From NCBI GenBank assembly GCA_025667525.1, contig CM046875.1, positions 199,678,125-199,742,124 of the forward strand: a stretch of 64,000 nt of DNA, in the 5' to 3' direction. Both the position numbers and the translations under genes were made by a program. The notes under the pieces were generated by a model. It was not told the DNA's origin. It was given only the letters and a program-made list of their open reading frames with translations, and made no database searches. Below are positions 11,624 through 22,429 of the stretch, one piece after another; positions within the stretch are counted from its first letter, which is position 1; every line of letters starts with the position of its first letter. Source of the stretch: Glebionis coronaria. Its lineage: Eukaryota > Streptophyta > Magnoliopsida > Asterales > Asteraceae.

Positions 11624-13576
11624 TCAAGGCCCAAAAGCAAACGTGTATAAAGGAAAAACCTCTATACCGGGATCAAAGATCGTGTCTTCGTTTTCGGATG
11701 ATAAACGAAACAACACGACTTCCAACATCATCGTCCCAAAGGGACACAAGAAAATAGCATAAGAAGAGAAGGGTGGGACATTGGTTGGGCATAAAAATGG
11801 AGTCACTCGAGGTAAACTATCACCGTAAGTGTAGAAAGATTTTCTAGTGACTACTTCGGTAAAAGACCGAGATTTTATCTTAAACGTGATACCGGGGTCA
11901 AAAATCTCGTCCTCGGTGGAGAAGTGTGGGGCTTCCCCCATACTATATCCACACAAAACGCCGTCAAAAGAAGTAGACGTGTTTGTAGCAAGTTCAATTA
12001 AGCGAGGTGATGACGGAGTTAACATTGGAAAAATTTTCAAATCAATTGTAAAATCATTCCTTTTTTCATTTTTTAACTCATTGTTATGAAAACCCAAGTT
12101 GATTAAATTGAAAATATTTGGTGTTTCTAAAATAATTCTAGGCACACTTAAAATTTTCACATTTATCTTGAAGGCGGGAGGAGGATTTGAATTTTTAAAA
12201 CGTAAATCGATTAACAAAACATCCCCCTCCGGGCTAACGCAACGGTCCTCATCAAACTCGAAAATCGAAAGCGGGTTATCAAGAATACGTTTGATCTCGC
12301 AAAAATCTCCATCGGGATCAAAAACGTCTTCTCTTCCTCGTGAAAGAGGTTTAGTAATAAAGTCGTCGATAATCGAGTCGCTAGCTTCAACCGTCGTGAA
12401 ACTAGGAAAAGAAGGCTCTTCGATTGAAGATTTTGCCTTTGTCGTTTCGACCTCGATATCGAAAAACGTATCGATGTAAGCAAGGCCATCGGCGGACTTC
12501 TCACATGATAAATCCAAAATCTCACTCGATGTGGGATTAGGAGTAAAAGGCTCGTCTCGTGACGATTTTGCCTTGACGGTTTCAATTTTGTCCTTCGAAG
12601 GGATCGAACGTGGGTTTCCAAATATTTTAGCAAAATTACAAACACGTCCCTTCGGAATTAATTTTCGTTCATCTTGTAAAAACGAGGGTTCAATGCTTTC
12701 CTTACAAACCTTTTCACATTTTTCTTCTTTAAAATCATTTAATGGAATTCCTTCGTCAAAATTAAGTGTATATTGATTTAGAAAATCCTCAATAATTTCA
12801 TCCTCATTAGAAAAATTAGGTTCACAAGGTATTAAATTTAAAACTCCCAAGTATCCTACAAGTTTTTCCTTTGGTTTATCTTCACAAACATTTTTCAAAA
12901 CTTCGTTGGATGACTTTTTCGTTTCCTCCATGGTTTTACAAGACGATGAAGGTTGCACGACTCTAAAATTCGAGAGATATGGACCAATACGAGACGTACG
13001 AGTCTTAGGAGTCGAAGTAACTTGAACCTCTCCCACGGGATTAGGATTGGTCACATTTGACAACGAATTAAATTTTTCCACTAAGCCCTCGAACATTAAA
13101 AGAATTTTATCTTTCTCATTGGCGTGATCATCCTTAATTTTATCTACGTATTCTCTCCACATCACTTGACTTTGGTCATACAAACGTTGTTGCTCTTCAA
13201 AAAGGGTATCATAATCGTTTTCCATTTTTTTGAAAGTTTCCCCTTGGGTTGCCAATTTATCTTTGTAATACTTATCGAGATCTACCACGTGTTCTTGAAG
13301 TGACTCTATAAGTTTGTTATGACGGCTCATATAATCACAAAAAGATTCATCTTGATTCATTTCATTATTTTGATTTTCATCACAATTAAAAGACGAATAA
13401 GACGAAAATGGTTGGTGACCTTGGTCGTTAGATTGAAAATTGTCACCATAACCATGTGGAGGAGAGTTATAGACATAACCCTCACGACCTCCAATAACCT
13501 CACAATTAAAACAATTAGCCCCATCGGGTGGGCCTCCACAATATGGACACGAGTAATAGCCCTCATCATTTGACAT
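11624..13576 (-). CDS. Orphan protein of the LARD-like element, 650 aa, with N-terminal Cys cluster
   Basis: A single uninterrupted frame starts at the first ATG after the leader (MSNDEGYYSCPYCGG). Residues 10-25 form a C-x2-C-x8-C-x2-C cluster (CPYC...CFNC) that could bind zinc. A Gly/Tyr/Asn-rich stretch follows, then a helical, coiled-coil-like segment at roughly residues 85-180 (KLIESLQEHVVDLDKYYKDK and on). The rest is acidic and repetitive, with two related segments around KAKSSRDEPFTPNPT and KAKSSIEEPSFPSFT, suggesting an internal duplication. The C-terminal part is rich in Phe, Pro and Asp (DEIFDPGITF, later DTIFDPGIEV). No gag capsid, protease or polymerase motif is seen. The position corresponds to gag. 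The intact 1.95-kb frame in an otherwise non-coding element suggests selection, but the function is unknown. Confidence 0.7.
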   Translation of the reverse strand: MSNDEGYYSCPYCGGPPDGANCFNCEVIGGREGYVYNSPPHGYGDNFQSNDQGHQPFSSYSSFNCDENQNNEMNQDESFCDYMSRHNKLIESLQEHVVDLDKYYKDKLATQGETFKKMENDYDTLFEEQQRLYDQSQVMWREYVDKIKDDHANEKDKILLMFEGLVEKFNSLSNVTNPNPVGEVQVTSTPKTRTSRIGPYLSNFRVVQPSSSCKTMEETKKSSNEVLKNVCEDKPKEKLVGYLGVLNLIPCEPNFSNEDEIIEDFLNQYTLNFDEGIPLNDFKEEKCEKVCKESIEPSFLQDERKLIPKGRVCNFAKIFGNPRSIPSKDKIETVKAKSSRDEPFTPNPTSSEILDLSCEKSADGLAYIDTFFDIEVETTKAKSSIEEPSFPSFTTVEASDSIIDDFITKPLSRGREDVFDPDGDFCEIKRILDNPLSIFEFDEDRCVSPEGDVLLIDLRFKNSNPPPAFKINVKILSVPRIILETPNIFNLINLGFHNNELKNEKRNDFTIDLKIFPMLTPSSPRLIELATNTSTSFDGVLCGYSMGEAPHFSTEDEIFDPGITFKIKSRSFTEVVTRKSFYTYGDSLPRVTPFLCPTNVPPFSSYAIFLCPFGTMMLEVVLFRLSSENEDTIFDPGIEVFPLYTFAFGP

Positions 13577-14425
13577 GATGCAACGAGAACGGTGTTACGA
13601 GAATTAAACGTTATAGAGGGTGAAAGAAGAGAATTATGAAATTAGAGGAGATGTAGAAGATTATTTTTGTGCTTTTGATTGTTTTTTAATTTTTTTGGTA
13701 TTTTGAATGTATTACGTAGACAAAAATCTACAAATCTCTCCTCGAATCGATTTTCTCGATTAAAAGAGCCTCAAGGAATGAAAACGATCACGTGGAGTGA
13801 ACGCCTTCGATGACTTTAGAACGTTGGTGGAACACCAAAACGTTCAAGAGGGTTTAATCTTGAAAACAAGCAAATATATATACGTAGATAATACTTTGGT
13901 TGGCAAACCCTCGATTAGCCCTTTTTCTCAAAACACGCACAAGCAAGCGGAGGAAACGAGGCGGCGCGAAGCACTTAAGAGCCTTTTTCCTTTAGGTCGT
14001 AAAATACAACCGCCTTATACCCACCTTATAGTTTGTGTAAATTGAAATTAAGCCTCACGAAAGTATTTATCTATTTTGCCTTTTACTTTTGCTTTGGATT
14101 CGAATACAATGATCGAGTGATGAAATCCCGAATCAAGGTTGTGATTTCTCACGTATTTGGAGTACTTGTATTTCTATTGTTCTACGTATACAATATATTA
14201 ATAATATTCACAATAAAAACGAAAACCAATATATCTACAATATAGTATAATGATGTTGTGTGTTTAATTTAGGAAAACTAAACACAATTTATTTGGATAC
14301 TATAATATAATAAGGAAAAATACAAAAAAATGAGTATGTACGATATTTACGCTTTTCAAAATGTGAAAAGCAAAAACGCACCACTCACAAAAACACGATA
14401 CTAATAATGGCACACTAAAAACACC
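13577..14425 (-). other. Leader of the LARD-like element
   Basis: About 850 bp between the primer binding site and the ATG at 13576 on the minus strand. A/T-rich; I see no conserved reading frame. Weak plus-strand frames here are unsupported. Confidence 0.5.
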
Positions 14426-14443
14426 TCCCCGGCAGCGGCGCCA
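14426..14443 (-). promoter_or_regulatory. Primer binding site, tRNA-Asp type
   Basis: On the minus strand TGGCGCCGCTGCCGGGGA lies 3 nt inside the 5' LTR. It matches the complement of the plant tRNA-Asp 3' end (TGGCGCCGTTGCCGGGGA), which Athila-type gypsy elements use, with one mismatch. Confidence 0.8.
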
Positions 14444-14446
14444 TTG

Positions 14447-17400
14447 TGATAGTTGTAAAATTACACTTATTTAGGAAAACAAGGTAAAAGGGGTGGGCAA
14501 GTATTAAGTTGCACGTTTTAGGAAAAACGCGAAACCGAACAAATGCGGGTTCGTTCTCGAGGAGGTGTATGGATTAATGTGCCAATAAGTATCATCAAAA
14601 GTTTGGGGTAGTGACGTTTTTAGATGAGAAAAGAAAGAAAAACTAAGACGAACTACGATTTACAATTAAACTACGACGAAAAAGGCGTAAACGTAAAACC
14701 GTAAAAAGTACAAAATTTAAAATTTTAACCTAAAAATTCCTAAAAATTACTAAAAATCCACAATAAAATTCTAAGAGTTTACAAAAAATCCAAACTTGCT
14801 AAAACCTTTTAATTAATTTAATAATGACTTTTTAATGCTAATTAAAGCCCTAAAAATCACTTTTAAATATTAAAAAGCCCCAAACAATAATAGTTTGTAA
14901 ACCTCAAAAATGACCTAATTAAGCTAAAAACTATTTTTAAAAATTTTAAAACCAAATTAAACTATTTTTAAACTCCTAAAAACTATTAAAATCTATTAAA
15001 TATTAAATTAATTCTAAAAATTAATTAAAAGACCTAAAAAATATTTGGAAAGTTGCAAAAATCCTAATTAAGTATTTAAAACCTAGGAAAAATATAAAAA
15101 CTTAGAAAATTAGACTTTTAATTTTTAATAATAAAATAATATTAAAATAATATTAAAAATCCAAAAATTATGAAAAATTCTAAAAACTTGCAAACTAGCT
15201 TAATTTAACCTAAATAAACAGAAAATGAAATTAAAACTACCTAAATGCCCCTATTGGGCCCTCAAATGGGCCAAAACCAAAAACAGTCAAACCAAATGGG
15301 CTTTTGGGCCCAAAAAGTCAAACTTGGCCCAATTGACTTGGAAAAGCCCTATCTGACTTAAAATTTAATTCTAAGAACAAAACTTTAAAGGCCCAAAAGC
15401 TGAAAATGTGCTTATCACAGCTTATTGAACACAAAGCTTATTCTTATTGGGCTTTTCAGCCCATTAAGCCATAAGCTAATGCCATAAGCTCTAATTTGAC
15501 ACATAACCCTCTTTTTGGATGCTTAAGAGATCTGTCAAAAGAAATTTCCAATAAGCTCACTTAATAAGCCAGAAAATAGAAAAGCAAAAATCCACAAAAC
15601 GACAAAATAGTCGGGTTTGAGATTTAGGACACCTCAGAAGCTCTAGTTTGTTGCAAAAGCTCACAAATAGCTTAACTAAGAATAATCAATCAAGAAAATC
15701 ACAAGAAGCCAAGTAGAATAAGCTGTAGAAGCAAATAAGCTGGCTGAAAAAGCCAAATAAGCTAGTTTCCTAGCAAAAGCTTAACCAAAAGACTTGTAAA
15801 CTTCCAGACATGATATTAAGCTGAGAAAAATGAGTTCTATTACAAAAACTAAGTTGTTGCATGTACCAATAAGCAAAACAGATTTAATAAGCTTAAAACC
15901 AAGTTTGACCAAAAGTCAAACGCTGATAAGTTATAGTCAAACGCTGATAAGTTATAGTCAAACACTGACAAGTTATAATCAAACGCTGACAGGAACAAAA
16001 TGGACGTTGACAGACTTAATGAAGTGTAAGGACTTGTTTTTCACCCTGCTGGTCAAGATTTGAGTGCAAACCTTGTGAATCAAGGCTTACCAGTTGGGTA
16101 AACTTGATGTGTTTTGGCACAAATAAGCCAATAAGCCAGTGGGCTTATAAGCTATGAACAAAGCAATCCAAATAGCAAAAACCAATCACAAGCAGCATAC
16201 AGATAGGATCCAAGCAACAAAACAACAATCCTCAAACTAGAAATTAAAATGCAACTCCAAAAGAGGTGGTCACTTTGCTGATGCAAATGACCACTTCAGC
16301 AACTTCTGAACCTTCATAACTTGCATACAAATCCACAAAAGCACAAATAGGTTATAGCACACCCTTAAACAACCTTTAATCTAGCAATGAACAAGAGATT
16401 AAGCCAAAATCTCTCAAAATTCATACAGACAAGGCAGTCACTGATTTTATATGCTATTGACCCTTTTTTTTGCTTGCAAATTGGTTCAAAACTTGTCAAA
16501 CTAACACCTTATTGCATATATCACATATCAATCACCCAAGGAATGTTTTTAACCAGGTTTTAACACTAAATCTTGTCACTTGATTTGGTTAATCCCTTAT
16601 CCCAAACACCCCTTAAAAATCAGAAAAGTAATTTTTTCAAACCAAAAGCTTATAACATCCAGCTAAACAGATTACACAATCATCTATCATGCATGTCAAT
16701 CACAAATAAGCACAAACAGTCAATCAAACAGTCACTTAGACAAACTTCACAAAATTCATGCAAAATCACAAAATTCTGAAAATTGAAATAGAAAACAAGG
16801 GAGTACCTTGTTGGACCTACATCCAGACCCAACCAAGGCTGCTTTGCCTTTTCCAATAGGCCCGGGCCTATGCCGATCCTTGATCAAACAATCTCCAAGA
16901 CCCTGCTAAGAGAAAATGAAAACAAGCACAACACTTTCTGATTTTTCTGAAAACTTACAACCCTTTTTCTCAAACCTTGAAACCTTTAACACGTTTCAAA
17001 AACAAGAACAATAACACAAAATACAGGAATATGATCCACTTTCACTTCACAAATTCCTGGATTTTCTGAAAATAGAAACACTTTTTCAAAAACCTTTTGA
17101 AAATGATATAAACACCAAATGTTTATAAGAGATTAATATGGAACTCAGAATCTAAGCAATTCAATACCAAACTTTTAAAAAAATAAAAGGAATTACAATT
17201 GACACATTCAAATACCAAACTTTATATTTCAAAAAGGCATTACATGAATTTTGCTTAAAAACTGGAACAAGAATAAAAGGCTAAACTAAGGTGCCTTTTA
17301 TAGGCGTACAAGGAAGATTCTAGTATGCTAAACCCTAATTTATGAAATCTCTAAAAAGCCCTTGAGTCTTCATCTTCAAATTGGTCAAAAGGTGATACAT

Positions 17401-18380
17401 GTGATGCCAGTGATGTTTGAATGAATCTTGGACGTTAAAAACTCCTTGGGGACCAAGTAGAAGGATCCTGGATGTTGGTTTGGTCGGGCATTGGGTTTGG
17501 GTGAGTGTGACGTTGCAGGGGAGGGTCTAAAGTGTCACATGGGGTTGTCTAGTGAGGGGGGTTTTGGTTGGGATGGGATGAGAGTGACCTTGATTAAGGT
17601 TCTGGAAATAATTAACATAAACCCCTTTGATTTGAGGGAGTTAAGGGATTAGGGTTTATGGGATTAAGGTGGGTAGCAGGTTGGTTTTAATCTAAAATGG
17701 GATTAAGTGTTTTTTTAAATATGTGTTAATGGGGGGAAAAAGTGGGGGTTTGACTGGGGATTTGACCAGGGTTTAATTAATAAACCGGGTTTGGACGGGT
17801 TGGGTTATGAGTATGGGTGGATGGGTGGGTAAAGCTGAGGTGGCAGGTTCTGGTTGGGTGGGAAAGTTTGGTTGGTTGGCAGACTTGGCCCCCAGGCTTT
17901 TCACTCTTCTTCACTTTGTAATTAATTCCATCAGCGCCCATTTTACTCTTGACAACTTTTGGCAAGTTGTCAAAAGTGGCACAAAAACTTCTAAAACTTT
18001 ATCCAAGGGCCTTTAATGTATATTCTTGATTTTCTAAGGGCTGATCTTGTAATATCTTCAAACATGGAGGACCATACTTGTGCAATTGATATTTGGAGGG
18101 TCAATTGTGACAAGTTCTTCAAAGATGAGGGACCAAAGTTGTCAATCTTCAATTCTTCAAGGGTCATTTTGCAAATTTCCAAACTTGGGCCCGGTTCATT
18201 GTGTGACTTCGTTTCCCGTGTTCGTTTTTGAATGATTCTTGTGATATTTTGCCATTTCCTCAATATCCGTACCTAAAAATACACAAGTAACAAACACGAG
18301 CATATATTTGGCATATTTTATGATAATGTATTTTAAGCCCGATTTGGACGATGAGACCATGTATAAAAGCAGTCTCATCA
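14447..18380 (-). repeat. 5' LTR of the LARD-like element (3934 bp)
   Basis: Pairs with 5809-9745. On the minus strand TATA-like TTTTATAC lies close to its start (about 18361-18368), so the promoter position is not certain. Differences from the other LTR include a 5-bp indel near 14475, a small indel near 14885 and one near 18326. Confidence 0.9.
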
Positions 18381-18543
18381 TTCCCCCTGCTAAATAACAA
18401 AGGCAGGGGGGTTGGTTCCCCTGCTGAAGTCAAAGGCCCTGCTATCAGAGATAAACATGGAATAGATTTTTACGCGTTTCAGTTATTATTCCTTAATACT
18501 TTCCAAGTTTGTTAGTAGTGATCTTGTACGTGAGTCCTTGTGG

Positions 18544-18552
18544 CTATAAAAG
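18544..18552 (+). promoter_or_regulatory. TATA box in the copia 3' LTR
   Basis: CTATAAAAG lies about 290 bp from the LTR end, followed by a downstream AT-rich leader. It is the likely U3/R core promoter of the element. Confidence 0.6.
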
Positions 18553-18840
18553 GACTCACTAGGTTAGCATGCAATGTGTGTCTTTCTCATTTTGTCTTTA
18601 ATTGTCATACTTTAAGGTTTTGTAAACCCTAATACCATTTTAGGGTATTCGTATATCATTGATATATTAAAGTTCAACGTTCCAATCATATTGTTCTTGT
18701 GCTAAACATTATATTCCGCATCTTGTTTAGTTACTTTGCTTTGTAAAGTTTCTCTAGTGTTAGATTGAATTCTTTCTCTCTATCACAACCCTTAAACAAG
18801 CTATTAAGGTTTAAGATCTGATTTTGGGATCAACACCAGT

Positions 18841-19029
18841 ATTGCCACTTACAAGTACAACCAATTTTGCAACAATGTATTATTTACCTTAACCAAGTTC
18901 CCATTGTTTGTGCACTTGAATTTTGATATCATATCATGTTAATGTAAATCTCATCCTTGTCTCACTAACAACAAGCAAGAATGGGAACTTGGTAAGGGAT
19001 GTCCCGTCTTAAACTTTCTCCCGACAGTT
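18841..19029. other. Short unassigned stretch after the copia LTR
   Basis: Flanking sequence without a recognisable gene. Confidence 0.4.
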
Positions 19030-19641
19030 TAAGGATAGATACCGGAAAAACTGAACCGAAATAACCGATGGTTCGGTTTTTTCTTTTCCAAAAACCGAAA
19101 ATTTACGATTCGGTTTCGGGTTTCATCCAAAAATCGAACCAAACCGAACCAATCTATTATATAATAATAAATTTTTAATATTAAAAAATAAGAAATAAAA
19201 AGTTCAAATTCATATTTATGTGTTGTTGGAACACAAAGTAATATATCTATCTTAATGTTTATAAGCGCGTTTGTTATGTATGTGTGTTTAATTGACAAAT
19301 GTCATTACATATGCGACATTGGTCGTTTATGCTATGCTCATTTACACGGTGTTTGTAAGTTATTTATATATTTGTAACTTTAGAAGGTTGGGATAAATAT
19401 TAGTAAGCTTAGATAAAAAAAAAATAATTTAAACAAGTTTGTTAGTATAAATTGGCCAAACCAAATATAAATGGTTTTTAAAATCGAAAAAACTGAAAAA
19501 TTGAACCGGAACCGACTATAAAACCGAAAAACCAGACCGCACAAAACCGAACGGTTTCGGTTTTTGGTTTTATGAAAACCGAATGTTTCTGTTCGGTTTT
19601 AGTTTTTGACAAAAACTAACCCAAAACGAACTGTGCACACC
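19030..19641. repeat. Clusters of CGGTTCGGTTTT motifs, probable hAT-like DNA transposon remnant
   Basis: Two clusters (about 19040-19145 and 19485-19625) carry repeated ACCGAA/TTCGGT motifs in both orientations around an A/T-rich core. The right edge reads, on the minus strand, GGTGTGCACAGTTC, which resembles the start of hAT-type terminal repeats known in plants (GTGTGCACGGTTCGG). I could not find a matching left terminus or target duplication, so the class is tentative. Confidence 0.45.
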
Positions 19642-20522
19642 ATGCGTTAAACCTTATAATCGGCTGACATACTAAAGTATTCGTTGAATTTTTGAACATT
19701 TATATGTTAAGTTCGGTAACAAAACACACAGGTAAATCATATTTTGACATTCATTACCAATAGATGTAATGTTTCCATAAATTCATTCAATATGTAATGT
19801 TTCGATGGGGTGTTTTTTTTTTAATTTTTTTAGCAGCTCTCAATTTGTTGTAGGTGTAGTTAACTTTATTGCAACCTAACAATCGTTTTGTGGTACATGC
19901 TCATATAACTAACGCCCCTATTCAATCATATGCGAAATCGTATTATAAATTCACTCGAGAAAGAAAAAATAAACATTTGAGTGCACTCAAATGTTCACTT
20001 TTTTATTTTGGTATACCTGAAGCAATTAGCTCTTTCAAAATAAATACCGTCATTGAAAACATACAAACTTTGATAGATCAATATATAAATATATACAACA
20101 GATTTCCTTGATCGTCTTTCCGAATTTGCTATAACGTTAAAAATTGGTACTCTTGTAACGCCTTTGTTCTTTCAAGATCAAATCGAAGTTTACGCCTTCG
20201 TCAAATATGATACTTTTATACACAAACATCCCACCATGAAGTATCAAATGTTAGTTTACGTTTAAGCAACAAAATTTAAAAAAAAACACAAACTGACATT
20301 TGTAAAATCGAATATTCACATGGGATAAAACACAACCGTTGGATCGACAAGGCCGTAAAAGTATCAATAATTAGTTTATTCCTTTCTAAAAAACAACTCA
20401 CACTTGTCAACACATATAACTAATACACAAACGTACAATTATAATATACTAAAAGTCAAATTAAAACAATAATACACTAAAAACGCACAAAAAATAAACC
20501 CTACGGAACAACAAAAAATGAC
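19642..20522. other. Unassigned A/T-rich stretch, probably Helitron interior
   Basis: No credible gene. Because a Helitron 3' end follows at 20523-20551, part or all of this could be Helitron interior. The 5' terminus (host A followed by TC) could not be placed. Confidence 0.35.
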
Positions 20523-20653
<131 letters not shown>

Positions 20654-20769
20654 ACAAGCTTTTAGATAGCACGAGCTCACAGATGATGTTCAAGACAATA
20701 AAATAATTTTATCAAAAGAGCTGTTATAGTCCATGTTTCATAAAAATGACCTAGTTCTCTATAACACAT

Positions 20770-20781
20770 GCTCTGATACCA
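20770..20781 (-). promoter_or_regulatory. Primer binding site, initiator tRNA-Met type
   Basis: On the minus strand TGGTATCAGAGC lies 3 nt inside the LTR edge at 20785. Only about 110 bp of the element's interior remain before the microsatellite. Confidence 0.75.
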
Positions 20782-20784
20782 ATC

Positions 20785-22429
20785 TGTAGCACCCTCAAAT
20801 TTACACAACGCAGCGGAATGCCACTTTGAGGTGCTACTTCATAATCACAAGCACATGTACAAAGAGAACGACTCAAAAAGAGGCGTTTGAAGAGTTTAAT
20901 TCATTCGATAATTTAAAATCAGAGTTTACAAGCAGGTCCCAACAATAATGTAATAATAAACAGTGTCGAAAAGTTTATCGAATGGTAATCAATATTTTAT
21001 TGCCTTTTTAATATCCAGTGCGACTCCATGCTCCAGCTGCTCGACCTGAGTACCTGAGAAATACATGCTAAAACATCAACATAAAGGTTGAGTGAATTAA
21101 TAGGTTTGCAAACAAAAGCAGTTTACCACAAGATTTCAGTATTCAGATTACAAAAGTCAGATAGCATCAATTATCGCATTTAGCTCATGAAACCGAAATG
21201 TTGACATCCGTTATTCCGTTCAAGTTTCAAATACAATGCGTCCACTCGGTTTTTCGTTCATCTCGGACGGGGAGGTCAATCCCAATAGATCTATTCACAT
21301 CATTCGTGTTTACTCGACCAGTACAGTCGGTCCAAGTAATTAACGATTCATGACTAAAAGGGATAAAATAAGCATACAGTTCAAGCAGTTGAGTCCATTC
21401 GTAAAAAGTAACATGTATCCCCCTCGCGGGTTTCATAAAACAATTAAATAAGTAAAAGCGAGGCTATGAACTCACCTTAGCGATAACGATATCAAACAAG
21501 GATAACGATCAAGATAATAGTGACAAGAGTGAAACGATGAACTAAGATAAGTCAAGGAATCACGAGCTTCTAACGACGACCAAAAATTAAGTGGCGCGTC
21601 TTAGATATATAAACAAAAATGTAAAAGAATAAACGACTATTATTAAGGTTTTCCTTAAAATAATAGTTAGAAAAATTTAAATAATATGGTCAGACCAATT
21701 TTGAAGATTATAAGATGAGGAAGGACCAATACATTGAAAATCTATAATACTACTTCGTATATAACTTTAAAATCAAGGACCAATAATGTTAATATACATT
21801 TGTATGACATAAATATGACGTGAAGAGTTAATTCTTCATTCTCATCATTTCATTTAAAAACATCAAGCCATGCTTGTTCTTTATGTGTATTTTATTACAA
21901 AAACTGTTAACAACTCGCTTAGTAATAGCATACAATTAATAATATTTAGTTCTGATCGATATGATACCTTAGCTCCATGTTGGAGTACAAGTGATTGGAG
22001 TTGCGAGGCACAAGTATAAACACCGCAGCGAACATGAATATTAACAAAGGTAAATATACTTGTGGCAAAGCACGAACCCGCAACTAACGAACCAAATACC
22101 AACGATTAGGATCAAAAGCTCGAACCAACCGACTTGAACAGGCCGTGATTGAACCCGATCGAACCCAAATATATACGTAAGTTTTAGCCCGCTCCCTATT
22201 AGAGTAATAAAATATCATGTCACGACTTAGCTCCATTTGTTATCACCTTCACCATGAGGCTTCCTAAGATTACAAGAACGTGACCATGTTACATGATTTC
22301 AAGCTGTTGTTAAACTTGATATGGATTGCAACGTGGTAGCAGGGGATTTATAGCACCCATGTATGAAAGTAGATTCTTTAGCAGGCTATATACTCTTGAG
22401 ATTTTAAAGAGAACACATGAAGGTGTTAT
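20785..22429 (-). repeat. Tekay-like gypsy LTR, 3' portion (minus strand)
   Basis: The edge at 20785 reads TGTAGCACC on the plus strand, so the minus-strand LTR ends GGGTGCTACA next to the primer binding site. Pieces such as the complement of GCGAGGCTATGAACTCAC (about 21461-21478) match, in reverse, the Tekay-like LTR at 47722-51091 (GTGAGTTCATAGCCTCGC). The LTR is cut at 22429 by the copia insertion. Related sequence reappears at about 39700-39860. It contains no gene. Confidence 0.65.

Larger units (their letters stand above)
5809..18380 (-). mobile_element. LARD-like non-autonomous LTR retrotransposon with 3.93-kb LTRs
   Basis: Two direct repeats, 5809-9745 and 14447-18380, bound a 4.7-kb interior. 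On the minus strand each repeat begins TGATGAGACTGC and ends ACTATCA. The element is flanked by TTCCC on both sides (5804-5808, 18381-18385). On the minus strand a primer binding site follows the 5' LTR (14447-18380) and a polypurine tract precedes the 3' LTR (5809-9745), which fixes the orientation. The interior has one long reading frame (13576 to 11624) and no reverse transcriptase, integrase or protease. The repeats differ by about 32 substitutions and three short indels (my count by eye), about 99% identity, so the insertion is recent. It must be mobilised in trans; an Athila/Tat-type gypsy partner is suggested by the primer site (inference). Confidence 0.9.
1..18835 (+). mobile_element. 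3' part of a SIRE/Maximus-like Ty1/copia element, split by a nested insertion
   Basis: The left window edge cuts the element, so gag, protease, integrase and the 5' LTR are not visible. What remains, in order, is reverse transcriptase/RNase H (to 1565), a 1.1-kb spacer, an extra 3' reading frame (2674-5666), a polypurine tract (about 5721-5734) and a 3' LTR that begins TGTTGG at 5735 and ends CAACA at 18835. The LTR is interrupted from 5809 to 18380; without the insertion it is 524 bp. Its outer ends are inverted (TGTTG/CAACA). Clade assignment rests on the RT sequence and on the extra reading frame after pol, a trait known from SIRE-type elements. Confidence 0.85.
5735..18835 (+). repeat. 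3' LTR of the copia element, split by the nested element
   Basis: Two pieces, 5735-5808 and 18386-18835, are joined across the 5-bp duplication TTCCC (5804-5808 and 18381-18385). The LTR starts TGTTGGGAATAAATC and ends GGGATCAACA. A TATA box, CTATAAAAG, lies at 18544-18552 and a cytosine-rich motif, CCCCTGCT, is repeated on both sides of the break. Bases CCAGT at 18836-18840 would be the target duplication of this element; the partner lies outside the window. Confidence 0.8.

Noticed and set aside
5809..18380. Reading the 3.9-kb direct repeats as a segmental duplication
   Set aside because: TG...CA ends, a primer binding site, a polypurine tract and a 5-bp target duplication show that they are LTRs.
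20770..20781. A tRNA gene, because of the tRNA-Met-like sequence (also at 51123-51134)
   Set aside because: Only the 12-nt primer binding complement is present, each time next to an LTR edge.
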